NCBI RefSeq assembly: GCF_000576305.1
Contig: NZ_BAVZ01000002.1
Location: 124,001 to 188,000 of the forward strand
Direction: 5' to 3'
Length of the DNA: 64,000 nt
DNA from: Paenibacillus pini JCM 16418
Lineage (GTDB): Bacteria; Bacillota; Bacilli; Paenibacillales; Paenibacillaceae
The notes under the pieces are model-generated. The model was not told where the DNA came from and did no database searches. It saw nothing but the letters and a program-made list of their open reading frames with translations. Of this stretch, positions 47,236-56,330 are shown piece by piece. Each line of letters opens with the position of its first letter. The stretch's first letter is position 1. Position numbers and translations under genes: made by a program.

Positions 47236-48100
47236 CTCTGCACATACCGTATATTCAGGTCTTAGTGATGAAGCAGGGGCAGATTTGGATGTACAAATCG
47301 AAGCCCATGTGCAACTGGGATGGAGCGAAATTGAAATTCGTACAGTGGGTGGTCAAGCTTTAAGTGACATAGATGCATCTACTTTTGAAAAGATCGCGCG
47401 TAGAATTCGTGATGCCTCTCTCAAAGTTACGACTGTCGCTTCGCGGATTGCGAATTGGGAGAGACCTATAACAAGTGATTTTTCAATGGATATCGAAGAA
47501 CTAAACATAATCTCGGACCGCATGCATCTTCTTGGCTCCAAGTATGTAAGAATCATGTCCTATCCAAATGACGGTTTGTCAGAAAGTGAATGGCAAAAAC
47601 GTGTAATGGAGCGTATGCATCACTTAACGGAGATAGCTAAGCAGGCCAATATTGTTCTAGTGCATGAGAATTGCTCGGGCTGGGCGGGTAGCGATCCACA
47701 GCGTGCATTGAAGCTAGTTGAGGAAGTAAACAGTCCGCATCTACGCCTGCTATTTGATACAGGGAATGGTATTGCCTACGAATATGATACTTTTGATTAT
47801 TTAACTCACGTATGGAAATATGTTGAACATGTCCATATCAAGGATGGAATACTGGCCGAAGGTAAGGAAGTTTACACGTTCCCTGGCGAAGGCAATTCGA
47901 GAGTGAAGGAATGCTTGATATGGCTGCTAGAGCATCAATATAACGGAATCATATCGATTGAACCGCATTTGCATCTGATTCCACATTTACGTCAGAATCC
48001 AACTTCTAATCATTTAAAAGATTCCTATGTTTCTTATGGTAGAAAGCTAGAGCGTGCAGTCGAAGAAATTCAGATTCATAGTACTAGTCAACAAGTCTAG
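47228..48100 (+). CDS. sugar phosphate isomerase/epimerase (AP-endonuclease 2-like TIM barrel)
   Basis: About 290 residues of the IolE/hydroxypyruvate-isomerase-like superfamily, which uses a divalent metal to isomerise or epimerise keto sugars or dehydrate inosose. Metal-site segments: VLVHENCSGWAG, LRLLFDTGNGI, VEHVHIKDGIL, FPGEGNSRVKE, GIISIEPHLHL. Could interconvert aldose and ketose, or move a keto group, between the dehydrogenation and amination steps. Start 47228 (AGGGTGA eight bases upstream) overlaps the preceding stop by 8 bases. Confidence 0.88.
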   Translation: MLNSAHTVYSGLSDEAGADLDVQIEAHVQLGWSEIEIRTVGGQALSDIDASTFEKIARRIRDASLKVTTVASRIANWERPITSDFSMDIEELNIISDRMHLLGSKYVRIMSYPNDGLSESEWQKRVMERMHHLTEIAKQANIVLVHENCSGWAGSDPQRALKLVEEVNSPHLRLLFDTGNGIAYEYDTFDYLTHVWKYVEHVHIKDGILAEGKEVYTFPGEGNSRVKECLIWLLEHQYNGIISIEPHLHLIPHLRQNPTSNHLKDSYVSYGRKLERAVEEIQIHSTSQQV

Positions 48101-48135
48101 CAATAACCGGTGCAGACGAGAGGATGATTATAGTC

Positions 48136-49455
48136 ATGAACCCTTTATTTACACCGGAGTATGCCAATCTGTTCATGAGGCTTCTCCATATCAATACGAT
48201 TTCTCCTATGGAAACAAGGCAAGTATCAGAGATTGCAACGGCTCAGGAGGAATACGCGAAATTTGCAGTGGAACGTACTGGGGCTGATATTGTATTTCAT
48301 GGTTCTCCAAATCCAGAAGAGATGGACACCAGTATCTTTCCACTGAGCATACTAGAGTGCGCTGCCGAAATGGGAACGAGCTTCTGGGAGTCTCAGCCCA
48401 ATATGGTATTGCGATGGGGACCAGAACGCCCGCCAGAGGATACAATTATGTTTAACTTCCATATGGATACCGTCGATGGTCTTCTACCCATATCCTTTGA
48501 GAATGGACGGTTCTTGGGTCGTGGAGCTGTTGATATGAAGGGGCCAGGTGTTGCACTTCTTGCTGGGATTGAAGGGGCTCTTAGAGAGCATCCAGCATGG
48601 CCTGACGAGTTCTCACTCCTCGTTCAGTGTGTCTCTGGTGAAGAAGGTGGAGCAATGGGCGTCTACGGAACGAAGCTGTTGTCAGATCAAGGATGGCTGG
48701 GTTCCCTCAATTTATTTGCTGAACCTTCAGAGGGTGTTTATTTTGACCACTCTACGACCTCCATGACAGCACGGATTGAAGTTCACGGTAAGGATTCGAC
48801 GGATGATGCTCCTCAAAGAGGTCATAATGCCACTTTGTTGTTGGGTTATTTGGCGGAACGATTAGTTACTCTTCTAGCTGCTCCAGTTACAGCCTTTGGG
48901 GGAAAAATATGTCTAGCTGGGATTCATACTGGCCTAATGCACAATAAGGTATATGGTTCTGGTCGATTGCTACTGAATTTTGCTTACCGTTCAGATGCAG
49001 GCGGAAGACACATTCGAAAGCTTGTAGAGGAGGCCTTGAATCTACTGCTGAATCAGTTCAAGCATGAATTTTACGATATGGATTTGACACGTAATACGGC
49101 GAAGTCGGCCAAAAAGATTTGTGAGCTGACTTGGGTCAAGCAAGGGTTACCCGTTCTAAGCAACCGACATCCGGAATGGGAAGCATTTCTGAATGGCATC
49201 GGATGGACACGTAATTCAACAGAGAAGATGGAGCAGGCGTTTACCTGTGATGCCATGTGGTCTCAGCGTAATGGGAATTATACGGTCGTTTATGGTCCTG
49301 GTGGATTAGGTAGCCATGCAGCCCACGCCGAGGGTGAATTTATAACAGTAGATGAACTTGAACAATATGCACAGGATATAAAAAATCTGCTAACAACGTA
49401 TTTTGTACATCGAAGAAATATGAAGGAACTGGATGTGATCAAGGAATATGGATAA
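48136..49455 (+). CDS. M20-family metallo-amidohydrolase (ArgE/DapE/CPG2 type)
   Basis: Zinc hydrolase that removes acyl groups or splits peptides. Metal and catalytic residues: FNFHMDTVDG, RGAVDMKGPGVALLAG, VSGEEGGAMG, AEPSEG and the C-terminal GSHAAHAEGEFI. About 439 residues. In this context it could deacylate an N-acylated intermediate (for instance an N-acetyl amino sugar) or mature the final peptide. Start 48136 is preferred; AGAGG is 12 bases upstream and the alternative ATG 48124 directly abuts it. Overlaps the following gene by 8 bases. Confidence 0.88.
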   Translation: MNPLFTPEYANLFMRLLHINTISPMETRQVSEIATAQEEYAKFAVERTGADIVFHGSPNPEEMDTSIFPLSILECAAEMGTSFWESQPNMVLRWGPERPPEDTIMFNFHMDTVDGLLPISFENGRFLGRGAVDMKGPGVALLAGIEGALREHPAWPDEFSLLVQCVSGEEGGAMGVYGTKLLSDQGWLGSLNLFAEPSEGVYFDHSTTSMTARIEVHGKDSTDDAPQRGHNATLLLGYLAERLVTLLAAPVTAFGGKICLAGIHTGLMHNKVYGSGRLLLNFAYRSDAGGRHIRKLVEEALNLLLNQFKHEFYDMDLTRNTAKSAKKICELTWVKQGLPVLSNRHPEWEAFLNGIGWTRNSTEKMEQAFTCDAMWSQRNGNYTVVYGPGGLGSHAAHAEGEFITVDELEQYAQDIKNLLTTYFVHRRNMKELDVIKEYG

Positions 49456-50562
49456 GCAGGTGAAGGTAAAAAAGGATGGTTTGAACCATTTTGTAACTGG
49501 CGTGTTTAAAGCTTGTGGAGTAGATGAAGAGAGCAGTCAAATGGCAGCAAACGTGCTTTGTTACGCAGATGAGAATGGCTTTGACACGCATGGTGTTACT
49601 AATTTGGAACGAATTTATGTGGCCCGTCTGCTGGATGGAAGAGTAAATCCATCGGCGGAGCAAACGGTTGTTGCTGAATCTGTGGCTACCGCCGTTATCG
49701 ATGCTAATCATGGCTTAGGTCTTTCGGCTGGAGTGAGAGCTATGGAACTAGCTATTGAGAAAGCAAAAAAGGCAGGCATTGGTTGTGTTGTTGTTCGCAA
49801 TTCGTCCCACTTTGGCAGTGCTGGCTATTATACGGGACAAGCACTACAGGCAGGATGATTGGAATGGCTATGACGAATTTGGGCACTCAGACCATCGCCA
49901 GACCCTTGAACGGTAAAGTGAATATGCTGGGAACGAATCCAATTGCAATGAGCGCACCTGCACAAGACCTTCCACCTTTTGTTCTAGACATGAGTACTAC
50001 TGTTGTAGCGACGGGAAAGATTCGTTCGGCTGAGCGTCGAGGCGAGTCTATACCTGAAGGATGGCTTGTGGATGATAATAGCTTGCCTGTGACCGATCCA
50101 GCAGCTTTTGATGAGGGAACGGGACATCTACAAATGCTGGGCGGCTCACTTGCCACTGGTGGTGCAAAGGGATATGGACTTGCGTTAATGGTCGACATTC
50201 TATGTGGGGTATTGTCTGGAGCGAGTGTAGGTCCTGATTCAAGGCTTTTAGAAAAGGATAGTGAGAATACGGGCCAGGAAGACCAGAATATTGGACATTT
50301 CTTCTTAGCAATTCAGGTGGATGCATTTAGGCCAAAAGATGAATTCAATTCTCATATGGATCAAATGCTCCAGACGCTGTTAAGTTGCCCACCTGTTACT
50401 CCAGAGAAGAAGGTTGTTTATCCGGGATACATGGAGGCTACGGCCCGCAGCAATACAGATGAAGTTACGATGGATAAGACGGTATTCGAACAGCTTAAGA
50501 AATTGGCAGCGGAACTACATGTTACCCCGCCAGCTTCCGAGGAATTGGTTAACGTACGATAA
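49448..50562 (+). CDS. Ldh2/malate-sulfolactate type dehydrogenase, frameshifted near 49855
   Basis: NAD(P)-dependent 2-hydroxyacid (or imine-reducing) dehydrogenase of the family that includes sulfolactate, ureidoglycolate and delta-1-pyrroline-2-carboxylate enzymes. GFDTHGVTNLERIYV, the catalytic-His segment VRNSSHFGSAGYYTGQA, LGTNPIAMSAP, VLDMSTTVVATGK, and GGAKGYGLALMVDILCGVLSG. The stop at 49856-49858 follows loss of one base near 49855; adding one G restores AGMIGMAMTNLGTQT. About 372 residues. A third redox enzyme besides the two Gfo/Idh proteins; it may act on an alpha-hydroxy/keto acid. Confidence 0.88.
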
Positions 50563-50593
50563 AAAAATATGCGAATCGGGAGGAAATTCATCA

Positions 50594-51514
50594 ATGAAAA
50601 TTCGGGTCGGAATCATTGGAATGGGTGTTATTTCTAAGTTTTATGTCCATGCCTTTCAGAACAAGCTAGACAATCCTGTTTTAACGGCAGTGTGCGATTT
50701 AAGTGAAGAGCGGCTAATTCCATTTGCTGAGGAGGGCATTCCTTGTTACCAGGATTATAAGGAGCTTCTGAAAAGGGATGATATTGATGCAGTCATCATT
50801 AATGTACCAAACGATAAGCATTATGAAATATGCCGAGAGTCGCTACTTAGCGGTAAACATGTATGCTGTGAGAAACCTATGACCATGAATTTGGCTGAAG
50901 CAGATGAATTGGTTCAAGTATCTATTGCAGCAGAACGTACCATGTTTACAGCTTTTCACCGGAGATATAACGTTCACTTCTTGGATGCTCTTAAGGAAAT
51001 AAAGCAAGGTGATGAAATTGTCAGTGTGCAAGCAAGTTATTTAGAAAAGATTGAAGAGCATGCTGGAGATGACCAGTGGTATCTTCAGCCAGAACGCTGC
51101 GGAGGAGGCTGCGTGGCAGATAATGGTCCAAATGTATATGATACGCTAGCGTTTTTCCTTGGACGACTTGAAGTAGTTTCGGCTGCTATTTCTCGCAACG
51201 AACATGGTATTGATATGGAAGCAAAAGTAGAGTTAATTACGGACTCGGGAATTCCCGTATCTGTTCACTTGGACTGGGCATATCCTAATGGCGAGCATAA
51301 GGATGTCATTATACAGCTAAAGAGCGGTAGAACCATTGTGGCTGATATGCTGGCTGGATTTACAGCATTTAAATCATCGCTGTTCCATGAATACGAGGAA
51401 ATATTGCGGGATTTTGCAAGTCAAGTGCTCTCTAATCGTTGTCATGGAGAAGATGGAAGAGATGCCGTACGACTTGTCCAAGATACGTACCAAGCGGAGC
51501 CTATAACGATATGA
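50594..51514 (+). CDS. Gfo/Idh/MocA family oxidoreductase 2
   Basis: 306-residue NAD(P)-dependent dehydrogenase: RVGIIGMGVISKFYVHAF (cofactor), VIINVPNDKHYEI, CEKPMTMNLAEAD with the EKP lysine, FTAFHRRYN, and GGGCVADNGPNVYDTLAFFL with a His/Asn-containing active region. Only distantly like the first Gfo/Idh protein of the cluster, so the two likely act on different hydroxyls. GGGAGG precedes the ATG. Stop overlaps the next start (ATGA). Confidence 0.92.
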   Translation: MKIRVGIIGMGVISKFYVHAFQNKLDNPVLTAVCDLSEERLIPFAEEGIPCYQDYKELLKRDDIDAVIINVPNDKHYEICRESLLSGKHVCCEKPMTMNLAEADELVQVSIAAERTMFTAFHRRYNVHFLDALKEIKQGDEIVSVQASYLEKIEEHAGDDQWYLQPERCGGGCVADNGPNVYDTLAFFLGRLEVVSAAISRNEHGIDMEAKVELITDSGIPVSVHLDWAYPNGEHKDVIIQLKSGRTIVADMLAGFTAFKSSLFHEYEEILRDFASQVLSNRCHGEDGRDAVRLVQDTYQAEPITI

Positions 51515-51921
51515 TTCAGACAGTGAAGCGAACGGTGAAGCGAAAGGTGGATGGAGCATTTGTGGCTCTATTATTTCATAAACAGCAAGAGCGGGGTATG
51601 AGACTTATCGAGTTTGAGACGCGCTGTGTTCAGGCCGGGGAAATCCACGAAATCGTCACGACAACGCATCATGAGGCAGAGAAGGGCGACCGGATCGATC
51701 GTGTGGGTTTCCTTGGTTTTGCTGAAATGAAGTGTGGAGGAGTGATTGGTCGAGGAGATGCAGTCATGATCCAGAATCAAGTCATTGGGCATGTGCTGGG
51801 ATTCGATGATTGTCATTTCCCCAATCACTATAACATCTTGATTTCCACACAAGAAACGATGATGGCGGATGATCTGGAACTTGAAGTAGAGATGCTAATT
51901 TCATTTGGAGCAGGTAACTGA
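51511..51921 (+). CDS. unknown small protein of the biosynthetic operon
   Basis: 136 residues, translationally coupled to the preceding dehydrogenase by an ATGA overlap. Not recognised. Predicted soluble, mostly beta; suggestive pieces are DGAFVALLFHKQQERG, GRGDAVMIQNQVIGHVLGFD and DCHFPNHYNILI. Conserved-looking His, Asp and Glu residues (VTTTHHEAEKGDRI, FDDCHFPNH) could form a metal or active site. Its place between two pathway enzymes makes a catalytic role plausible, but no function is claimed. Confidence 0.8.
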   Translation: MIQTVKRTVKRKVDGAFVALLFHKQQERGMRLIEFETRCVQAGEIHEIVTTTHHEAEKGDRIDRVGFLGFAEMKCGGVIGRGDAVMIQNQVIGHVLGFDDCHFPNHYNILISTQETMMADDLELEVEMLISFGAGN

Positions 51922-51940
51922 GATGAGGGAGTGAAGCTAA

Positions 51941-53281
51941 ATGAACCTTTTAAGGATGATCCAGAATAGAGAGGCACGCATCGGAGTTATCGGTATGGGT
52001 TACGTCGGGCTGCCACTTGCTTTAGCGTTTGCTCGTGAGGAATTTGCTGTAACAGGTATCGACCTTAGTGTGGATAAAGTTCAATCAATCAATAATGGAA
52101 AGAGTTATATTTCAGGTGTGGATGATATCCATGATGTAGTAGAAGCTGAATTATTCCGTGCGACATGTGATTTCTCCGTCATACGGGATCAGGATGTGGT
52201 TATTATCTGTGTACCAACCCCACTTAGTAAGAATCAGGACCCCGATTTGTCGTATATCCGGTCCGTCGTAGTGGAATTAAAGAATTATATGAGGCCAGGA
52301 TCTTTGGTCATTCTGGAAAGTACAACGTACCCAGGAACAACCGAGGAGTTAATTGCTAATGAATTGCTTCTACTTGGATTGAAGCCAGGGGTGGATTATT
52401 ATCTGTGCTACTCACCAGAAAGAGTGGACCCAGGAAACAAAACCTACACCATATTAAATACGCCAAAAGTAGTTGGCGGGATGACTGCTACATGTCTTGA
52501 CCTCGGTGATGCACTTTATTCAGCGATCGTCACACGAACAGTGCGAGTATCAACGACCAAAGCAGCGGAGATGTCTAAGCTCTTGGAAAATACCTTCCGC
52601 AGCGTGAATATCGCTTTTATCAACGAAATAGCTTTACTTTGCGACCGAATTGGTATCAATGTGTGGGAAGTTATTCAGGCTGCTTCTTCTAAACCATTCG
52701 GTTTTATGCCCTTTTATCCCGGCCCGGGTATTGGAGGTCACTGCATCCCACTCGACCCGATGTATCTATCGTGGAAGGTGAAGGGTGAGAACTTCTTTAG
52801 CCGTTTTATTGAATTGTCACAGGATTTGAACCGGAATATGCCCCGTTATATCATGCAGAAAATTGGTGATGTCTTAAATGCTAGAGGGAAAAGCATTAAA
52901 GGGTCCCGTATTTTACTCTTGGGAATGGCATATAAACCGGATGTAAGCGATTGGCGGGAATCTCCTGGACTTGAAATCTATGAATTACTTGAAGAAAAAG
53001 GGGCCATATTGGTTGCCAATGATCCTTTTTGTGAACATGTTCGTACAGAAAAAGGACATGTTGTACAGGTACAGAAGACGATTGATCCGAAGGATTTGAC
53101 GGAGTATGACTGTGTTGTGTTACTAACTGCTCACTCCGTTTACGATCTATCGATCATTGCTAATTCGGGTGTAACGATTCTGGATACGCGAAATGCATTC
53201 TCCGCCTTTGATATACCGACAATCATCAGAATTGGAGATTCAATGTCCATTGTGAATGAACCAAGCCTAGTCAGAATTTAA
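51941..53281 (+). CDS. nucleotide-sugar 6-dehydrogenase (UDP-GlcNAc/ManNAc type)
   Basis: NAD-dependent two-step oxidation of a nucleotide sugar C6 alcohol to the uronic acid. RIGVIGMGYVGLPLALAFA cofactor motif, ICVPTPLSKNQDPD, ESTTYPGTTEE, SPERVDPGN, KLLENTFRSVNIAFINE, nucleophile Cys268 in GPGIGGHCIPLDPMYL, and GMAYKPDVSDWRESP near the C-terminus. 446 residues; the sequence pattern is of the WbpA/TviB (N-acetylhexosamine) subgroup rather than UDP-glucose dehydrogenase. The carboxylate produced could be the group later amidated by the ATP-grasp ligases. Confidence 0.92.
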   Translation: MNLLRMIQNREARIGVIGMGYVGLPLALAFAREEFAVTGIDLSVDKVQSINNGKSYISGVDDIHDVVEAELFRATCDFSVIRDQDVVIICVPTPLSKNQDPDLSYIRSVVVELKNYMRPGSLVILESTTYPGTTEELIANELLLLGLKPGVDYYLCYSPERVDPGNKTYTILNTPKVVGGMTATCLDLGDALYSAIVTRTVRVSTTKAAEMSKLLENTFRSVNIAFINEIALLCDRIGINVWEVIQAASSKPFGFMPFYPGPGIGGHCIPLDPMYLSWKVKGENFFSRFIELSQDLNRNMPRYIMQKIGDVLNARGKSIKGSRILLLGMAYKPDVSDWRESPGLEIYELLEEKGAILVANDPFCEHVRTEKGHVVQVQKTIDPKDLTEYDCVVLLTAHSVYDLSIIANSGVTILDTRNAFSAFDIPTIIRIGDSMSIVNEPSLVRI

Positions 53282-53309
53282 GAGACTCTCATGACACAGG
53301 AGGAACGTA

Positions 53310-53999
53310 ATGTACAGACAAATTAAAATGAGCCCTCAAGTTGAAACCCATTTAGATGGGGTTAAGGTCTATGGTTTACATCTTCATCTCACGCCAGTAG
53401 ATCCAGATGCCAAGCTAGAGTTCAAGAAGGAATGGGATGAAATCCATTCGAAATGGCGCGGGAAGACTAAAGCAGAAGTGGCTTCTGAACCACTTATGGC
53501 AGCCTATCAAGAGTTTTATCAACGTATAGGTCTTAATCCTAAAAAATATCCTCCATCGGTTCAAAACTTAATTCAGCGTTTCTTCATCAAAGAGGACCTG
53601 GAGAGACTTCCATTAATCCATCCTATTGTCGATGCGGTAAATGTAGCTGCCTTGCAGCATTTAGTTCCACTAGGTGTGTTTGATGCAGAATGTGTAATCG
53701 GAGATATCCATTTGACCTTCACACAAGGTGGCGAGCCATTCCAAGGTCTCGGTGAGAGCGAACTTGAGGCACTATCAGAAGGATTATTAGTACTTGCTGA
53801 TGATGATAAGGTACTGTCCAGGTTCTGTTATCGAGATGGCGAGTCGCAGAAAATCACTCCTGATACGCATACGATCTGGCTTCTAGGCTGTCAGGTACCG
53901 GGTGTAGCAGAAGATGTTGTTAAGGATTCATTGGCGGCTGGACTTGATTACTTGAATCGTGGTTACCGCTGTGAGAAGCAGCTGATCAGCGTAGATTGA
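53310..53999 (+). CDS. B3/B4 tRNA-editing-like domain protein
   Basis: 229 residues matching the B3/B4 domain of phenylalanyl-tRNA synthetase beta chains (PF03483), here as a free-standing protein: NPKKYPPSVQNLIQRFF, VDAVNVAALQHLVPLGVFD, DIHLTFTQGGEPFQGLG, DGESQKITPDTHTIWLLGC. Free-standing B3/B4 proteins are thought to deacylate wrongly charged tRNAs, though this is proven for few. Inside a cluster with amino-acid-ligating enzymes it could protect the cell by clearing tRNAs charged with a non-standard product. That is inference. Confidence 0.85.
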   Translation: MYRQIKMSPQVETHLDGVKVYGLHLHLTPVDPDAKLEFKKEWDEIHSKWRGKTKAEVASEPLMAAYQEFYQRIGLNPKKYPPSVQNLIQRFFIKEDLERLPLIHPIVDAVNVAALQHLVPLGVFDAECVIGDIHLTFTQGGEPFQGLGESELEALSEGLLVLADDDKVLSRFCYRDGESQKITPDTHTIWLLGCQVPGVAEDVVKDSLAAGLDYLNRGYRCEKQLISVD

Positions 54000-54014
54000 A
54001 GGGAGTACACCGTA

Positions 54015-55283
54015 ATGAGGAATGGTAATAAACGTGATACTTTTTTACGTCGTTACGATATAGCCATCTGGATCAGAATTTTGGGCAACGCGTTAAATGC
54101 CATGACAACATTCATTATAAGGCCATTTCTGGCGATCTATTTATATGATAAGCTTGGCGGCTCTTTAGTCAGCGCTATGCTTGTTATTGGACTACAACCG
54201 TTTGCTGCGATGCTTACAGGTATCTTTGGAGGAGGACTCAGTGATCGTTTCGGACGTAAGCCCGTGATGATTACGGCCGTACTTATACAGGTTCTCGGCC
54301 TGGGGGCATATACGATGGCAGATAGCGTATGGGCCTTTGCTATCATTACCGCCGTTATGGGGGTAGGATCTGCCCTATTTGCACCCGCAGCTAATGCCAT
54401 GATTTCAGATGTTGTGGAACCAAAACAACAGACCGAAGTATTCGCTTTACTGCACACAGCTTCGAATGTCGGGGCAGCTTTTGGTCCAGCTATTGGATTA
54501 CTATTGTTCCAATGGAACAGTACCATCGTTTTCTTAACCAGTGCCGTTATTCTTCTAGTTTATTTGTTATTAGTGTTCCTTAAGGTGCCGGAGTCGCTAC
54601 ACCGAATTGTGAATCAGGGGCAGCATGAGCCTGTAGTGCAGGCTAGTGGCCGTTTCATGGATCATAAGATTCTGTATGGCATGACCTTGTTGGCCATGCC
54701 AATTGGGCTTATCTATGCGTTAGTGATCTCGATTCTGCCGTTCCACTTATCCGATCACTTTATGCGCGCAGCAGATATATTGGCTTCACTCATGACCTTT
54801 AACGGCATCCTGGTAATTGGATTACAGCTTTGGCTCACGAATAAAACTCAGCATATGCTCGCCTACCGAATCATTGGGATTTCCTATGCTTTGTATGCTG
54901 CAGTTGCTTTTGGTTACGGCTTTTCTCGCTATATTGCACTTTTATTTATTGTAGAATTTATTTTCTCCATTGGCGAAATGCTGGTTGGACCTCAGCTTCA
55001 GAAAGAAATATCGGAGCTTGCGCCTGAGGGGAAAAGAGGATTTTACTTCTCCATTTTTGGATTGCACATGCAGCTTCCGTTAGCATTTGGCCCCGTTATA
55101 GGGGGTCTAATTTACACGAGCTGGAAGGGTACTGTCATGTTTATGCTTCTCGGAGTACTATTCGCCTTATCTGGAGCAGCACAGTTTATCCTAATTCGTT
55201 GGCTTAGAAAACGACGTATGAAGGATTCTCATGTGGATTCAAATGTGCGAATTAAACGAAAGGAGGAAAGTTTATCCATATAA
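54015..55283 (+). CDS. MFS exporter
   Basis: 422 residues with about 12 membrane helices. The loop 2-3 motif is GGGLSDRFGRKPVMI and motif C-like GSALFAPAANAMI follows, which favours a drug/H+ antiporter of the exporter type. A basic C-terminal tail ends the protein. GGGAG precedes the ATG, 15 bases after the B3/B4 gene. Likely exports the product of the operon. Confidence 0.9.
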   Translation: MRNGNKRDTFLRRYDIAIWIRILGNALNAMTTFIIRPFLAIYLYDKLGGSLVSAMLVIGLQPFAAMLTGIFGGGLSDRFGRKPVMITAVLIQVLGLGAYTMADSVWAFAIITAVMGVGSALFAPAANAMISDVVEPKQQTEVFALLHTASNVGAAFGPAIGLLLFQWNSTIVFLTSAVILLVYLLLVFLKVPESLHRIVNQGQHEPVVQASGRFMDHKILYGMTLLAMPIGLIYALVISILPFHLSDHFMRAADILASLMTFNGILVIGLQLWLTNKTQHMLAYRIIGISYALYAAVAFGYGFSRYIALLFIVEFIFSIGEMLVGPQLQKEISELAPEGKRGFYFSIFGLHMQLPLAFGPVIGGLIYTSWKGTVMFMLLGVLFALSGAAQFILIRWLRKRRMKDSHVDSNVRIKRKEESLSI

Positions 55284-55371
55284 CCCCATATACAAGTATA
55301 GCGCTCCTGCGATAGAATATCGGCAGATATGAAAACAGGTGGCGTAATACGAATAAGGGGTGGAAACAAGC

Positions 55372-56301
55372 ATGAAGGGTTCCATAAAAGCGTATATAGC
55401 AATGTCCATAGCAATGACAACAGTAGGAAGTTCAATCGTGGTGGGCAAATGGGTTACCCAGATGTTTCCTGTATTTTTGGCCTCTTTATTAAGGTTTGGA
55501 TTAGCAGCTTTGCTGCTTATAGGTATACTTCTGATTAAAGAAGGTTGGCCTAAATTAACAAGAAGAGAGTATCTTCTTTTACTGTTGCAAGCTTTAACAG
55601 GCGTCTTCTTATTTAATATATGTTTATTAGTTGGACTTAAACGAACGCCGGCAGTCGAGAGCGGAATTATTACTAGTACTACGCCGATGGCGATTTCGCT
55701 GCTCTCCTTATTTTTTTTCAAAGAAAAGATGTCTTTAAAATCGTGGATTGGCGTCATTATGGCTGTCATCGGGATCGCTATAATTCAAGTACTTGATGCT
55801 GGCTCGGAAGCTAGTAGTTCTTCAGGATTTTCGTGGATTGGATACACACTCCTTTGCGCAGCAGTCATTAGTGAAGCGTTATTTACTCTAATCGGTAAAA
55901 GCTTAACTGGCGCATTATCAGCTCTTGCCATCACAACCTACGTAACCTTATGGGGATTTGTATTATTTCTCCCGATGGGCATCTATCAGGCTGTTTCTTT
56001 TGATTTCAGTAAGCCCATCTTTACGGACTGGATTTGTTTAGCTTATCTTGCCATCGTCGTTACCGTCATTGGCTTCGCACTTTGGTATTCCGGTATATCG
56101 TCAGTATCGACAAGCATTTCGGCCTCTTTTACAGGAATTATTGCTGTCTCTTCTTTAATCCTTTCAAACTTGCTCCTTCACGAACCGATGGGCTGGAATC
56201 ACGTACTCGGGATGGTGGTTGTTATAGGTGCTATTTTATTTACAGCACAGTCGGAGAAACCATCGAAATCTATCGACCGGGTGTATGAGAATGGAATGTG
56301 A
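55372..56301 (+). CDS. EamA-family (DMT) transporter
   Basis: Ten predicted helices in 310 residues with an internal repeat, as in RhaT/YdcZ-type metabolite exporters: VGSSIVVGKWVTQMFPVFLA, GLKRTPAVESGIITSTTPMA, LSLFFFKEKMSLKSWIGVI and, in the second half, LIGKSLTGALSALAITTYV, SSLILSNLLLHEPMGWNHV. Probable second exporter for an amino-acid-like product or intermediate. ATG 55372 has AAGGGGTGG eight bases upstream. The 88-base gap before it is the largest in the operon after trpD; no terminator is seen there. Confidence 0.9.
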   Translation: MKGSIKAYIAMSIAMTTVGSSIVVGKWVTQMFPVFLASLLRFGLAALLLIGILLIKEGWPKLTRREYLLLLLQALTGVFLFNICLLVGLKRTPAVESGIITSTTPMAISLLSLFFFKEKMSLKSWIGVIMAVIGIAIIQVLDAGSEASSSSGFSWIGYTLLCAAVISEALFTLIGKSLTGALSALAITTYVTLWGFVLFLPMGIYQAVSFDFSKPIFTDWICLAYLAIVVTVIGFALWYSGISSVSTSISASFTGIIAVSSLILSNLLLHEPMGWNHVLGMVVVIGAILFTAQSEKPSKSIDRVYENGM

Positions 56302-56330
56302 ATACATGTTACACAATCGGAGGTTTGTAT

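Noticed and set aside
43917-48100. Neotrehalosadiamine/kanosamine (ntdABC-like) or 2-deoxystreptamine-type cluster
   Set aside because: The aminotransferase-dehydrogenase pairing is similar, but no HAD phosphatase, no 2-deoxy-scyllo-inosose synthase and no glycosyltransferase are present.
54137-54526. 129-residue minus-strand ORF inside the MFS gene
   Set aside because: Antisense shadow; the plus strand encodes conserved MFS motifs throughout.
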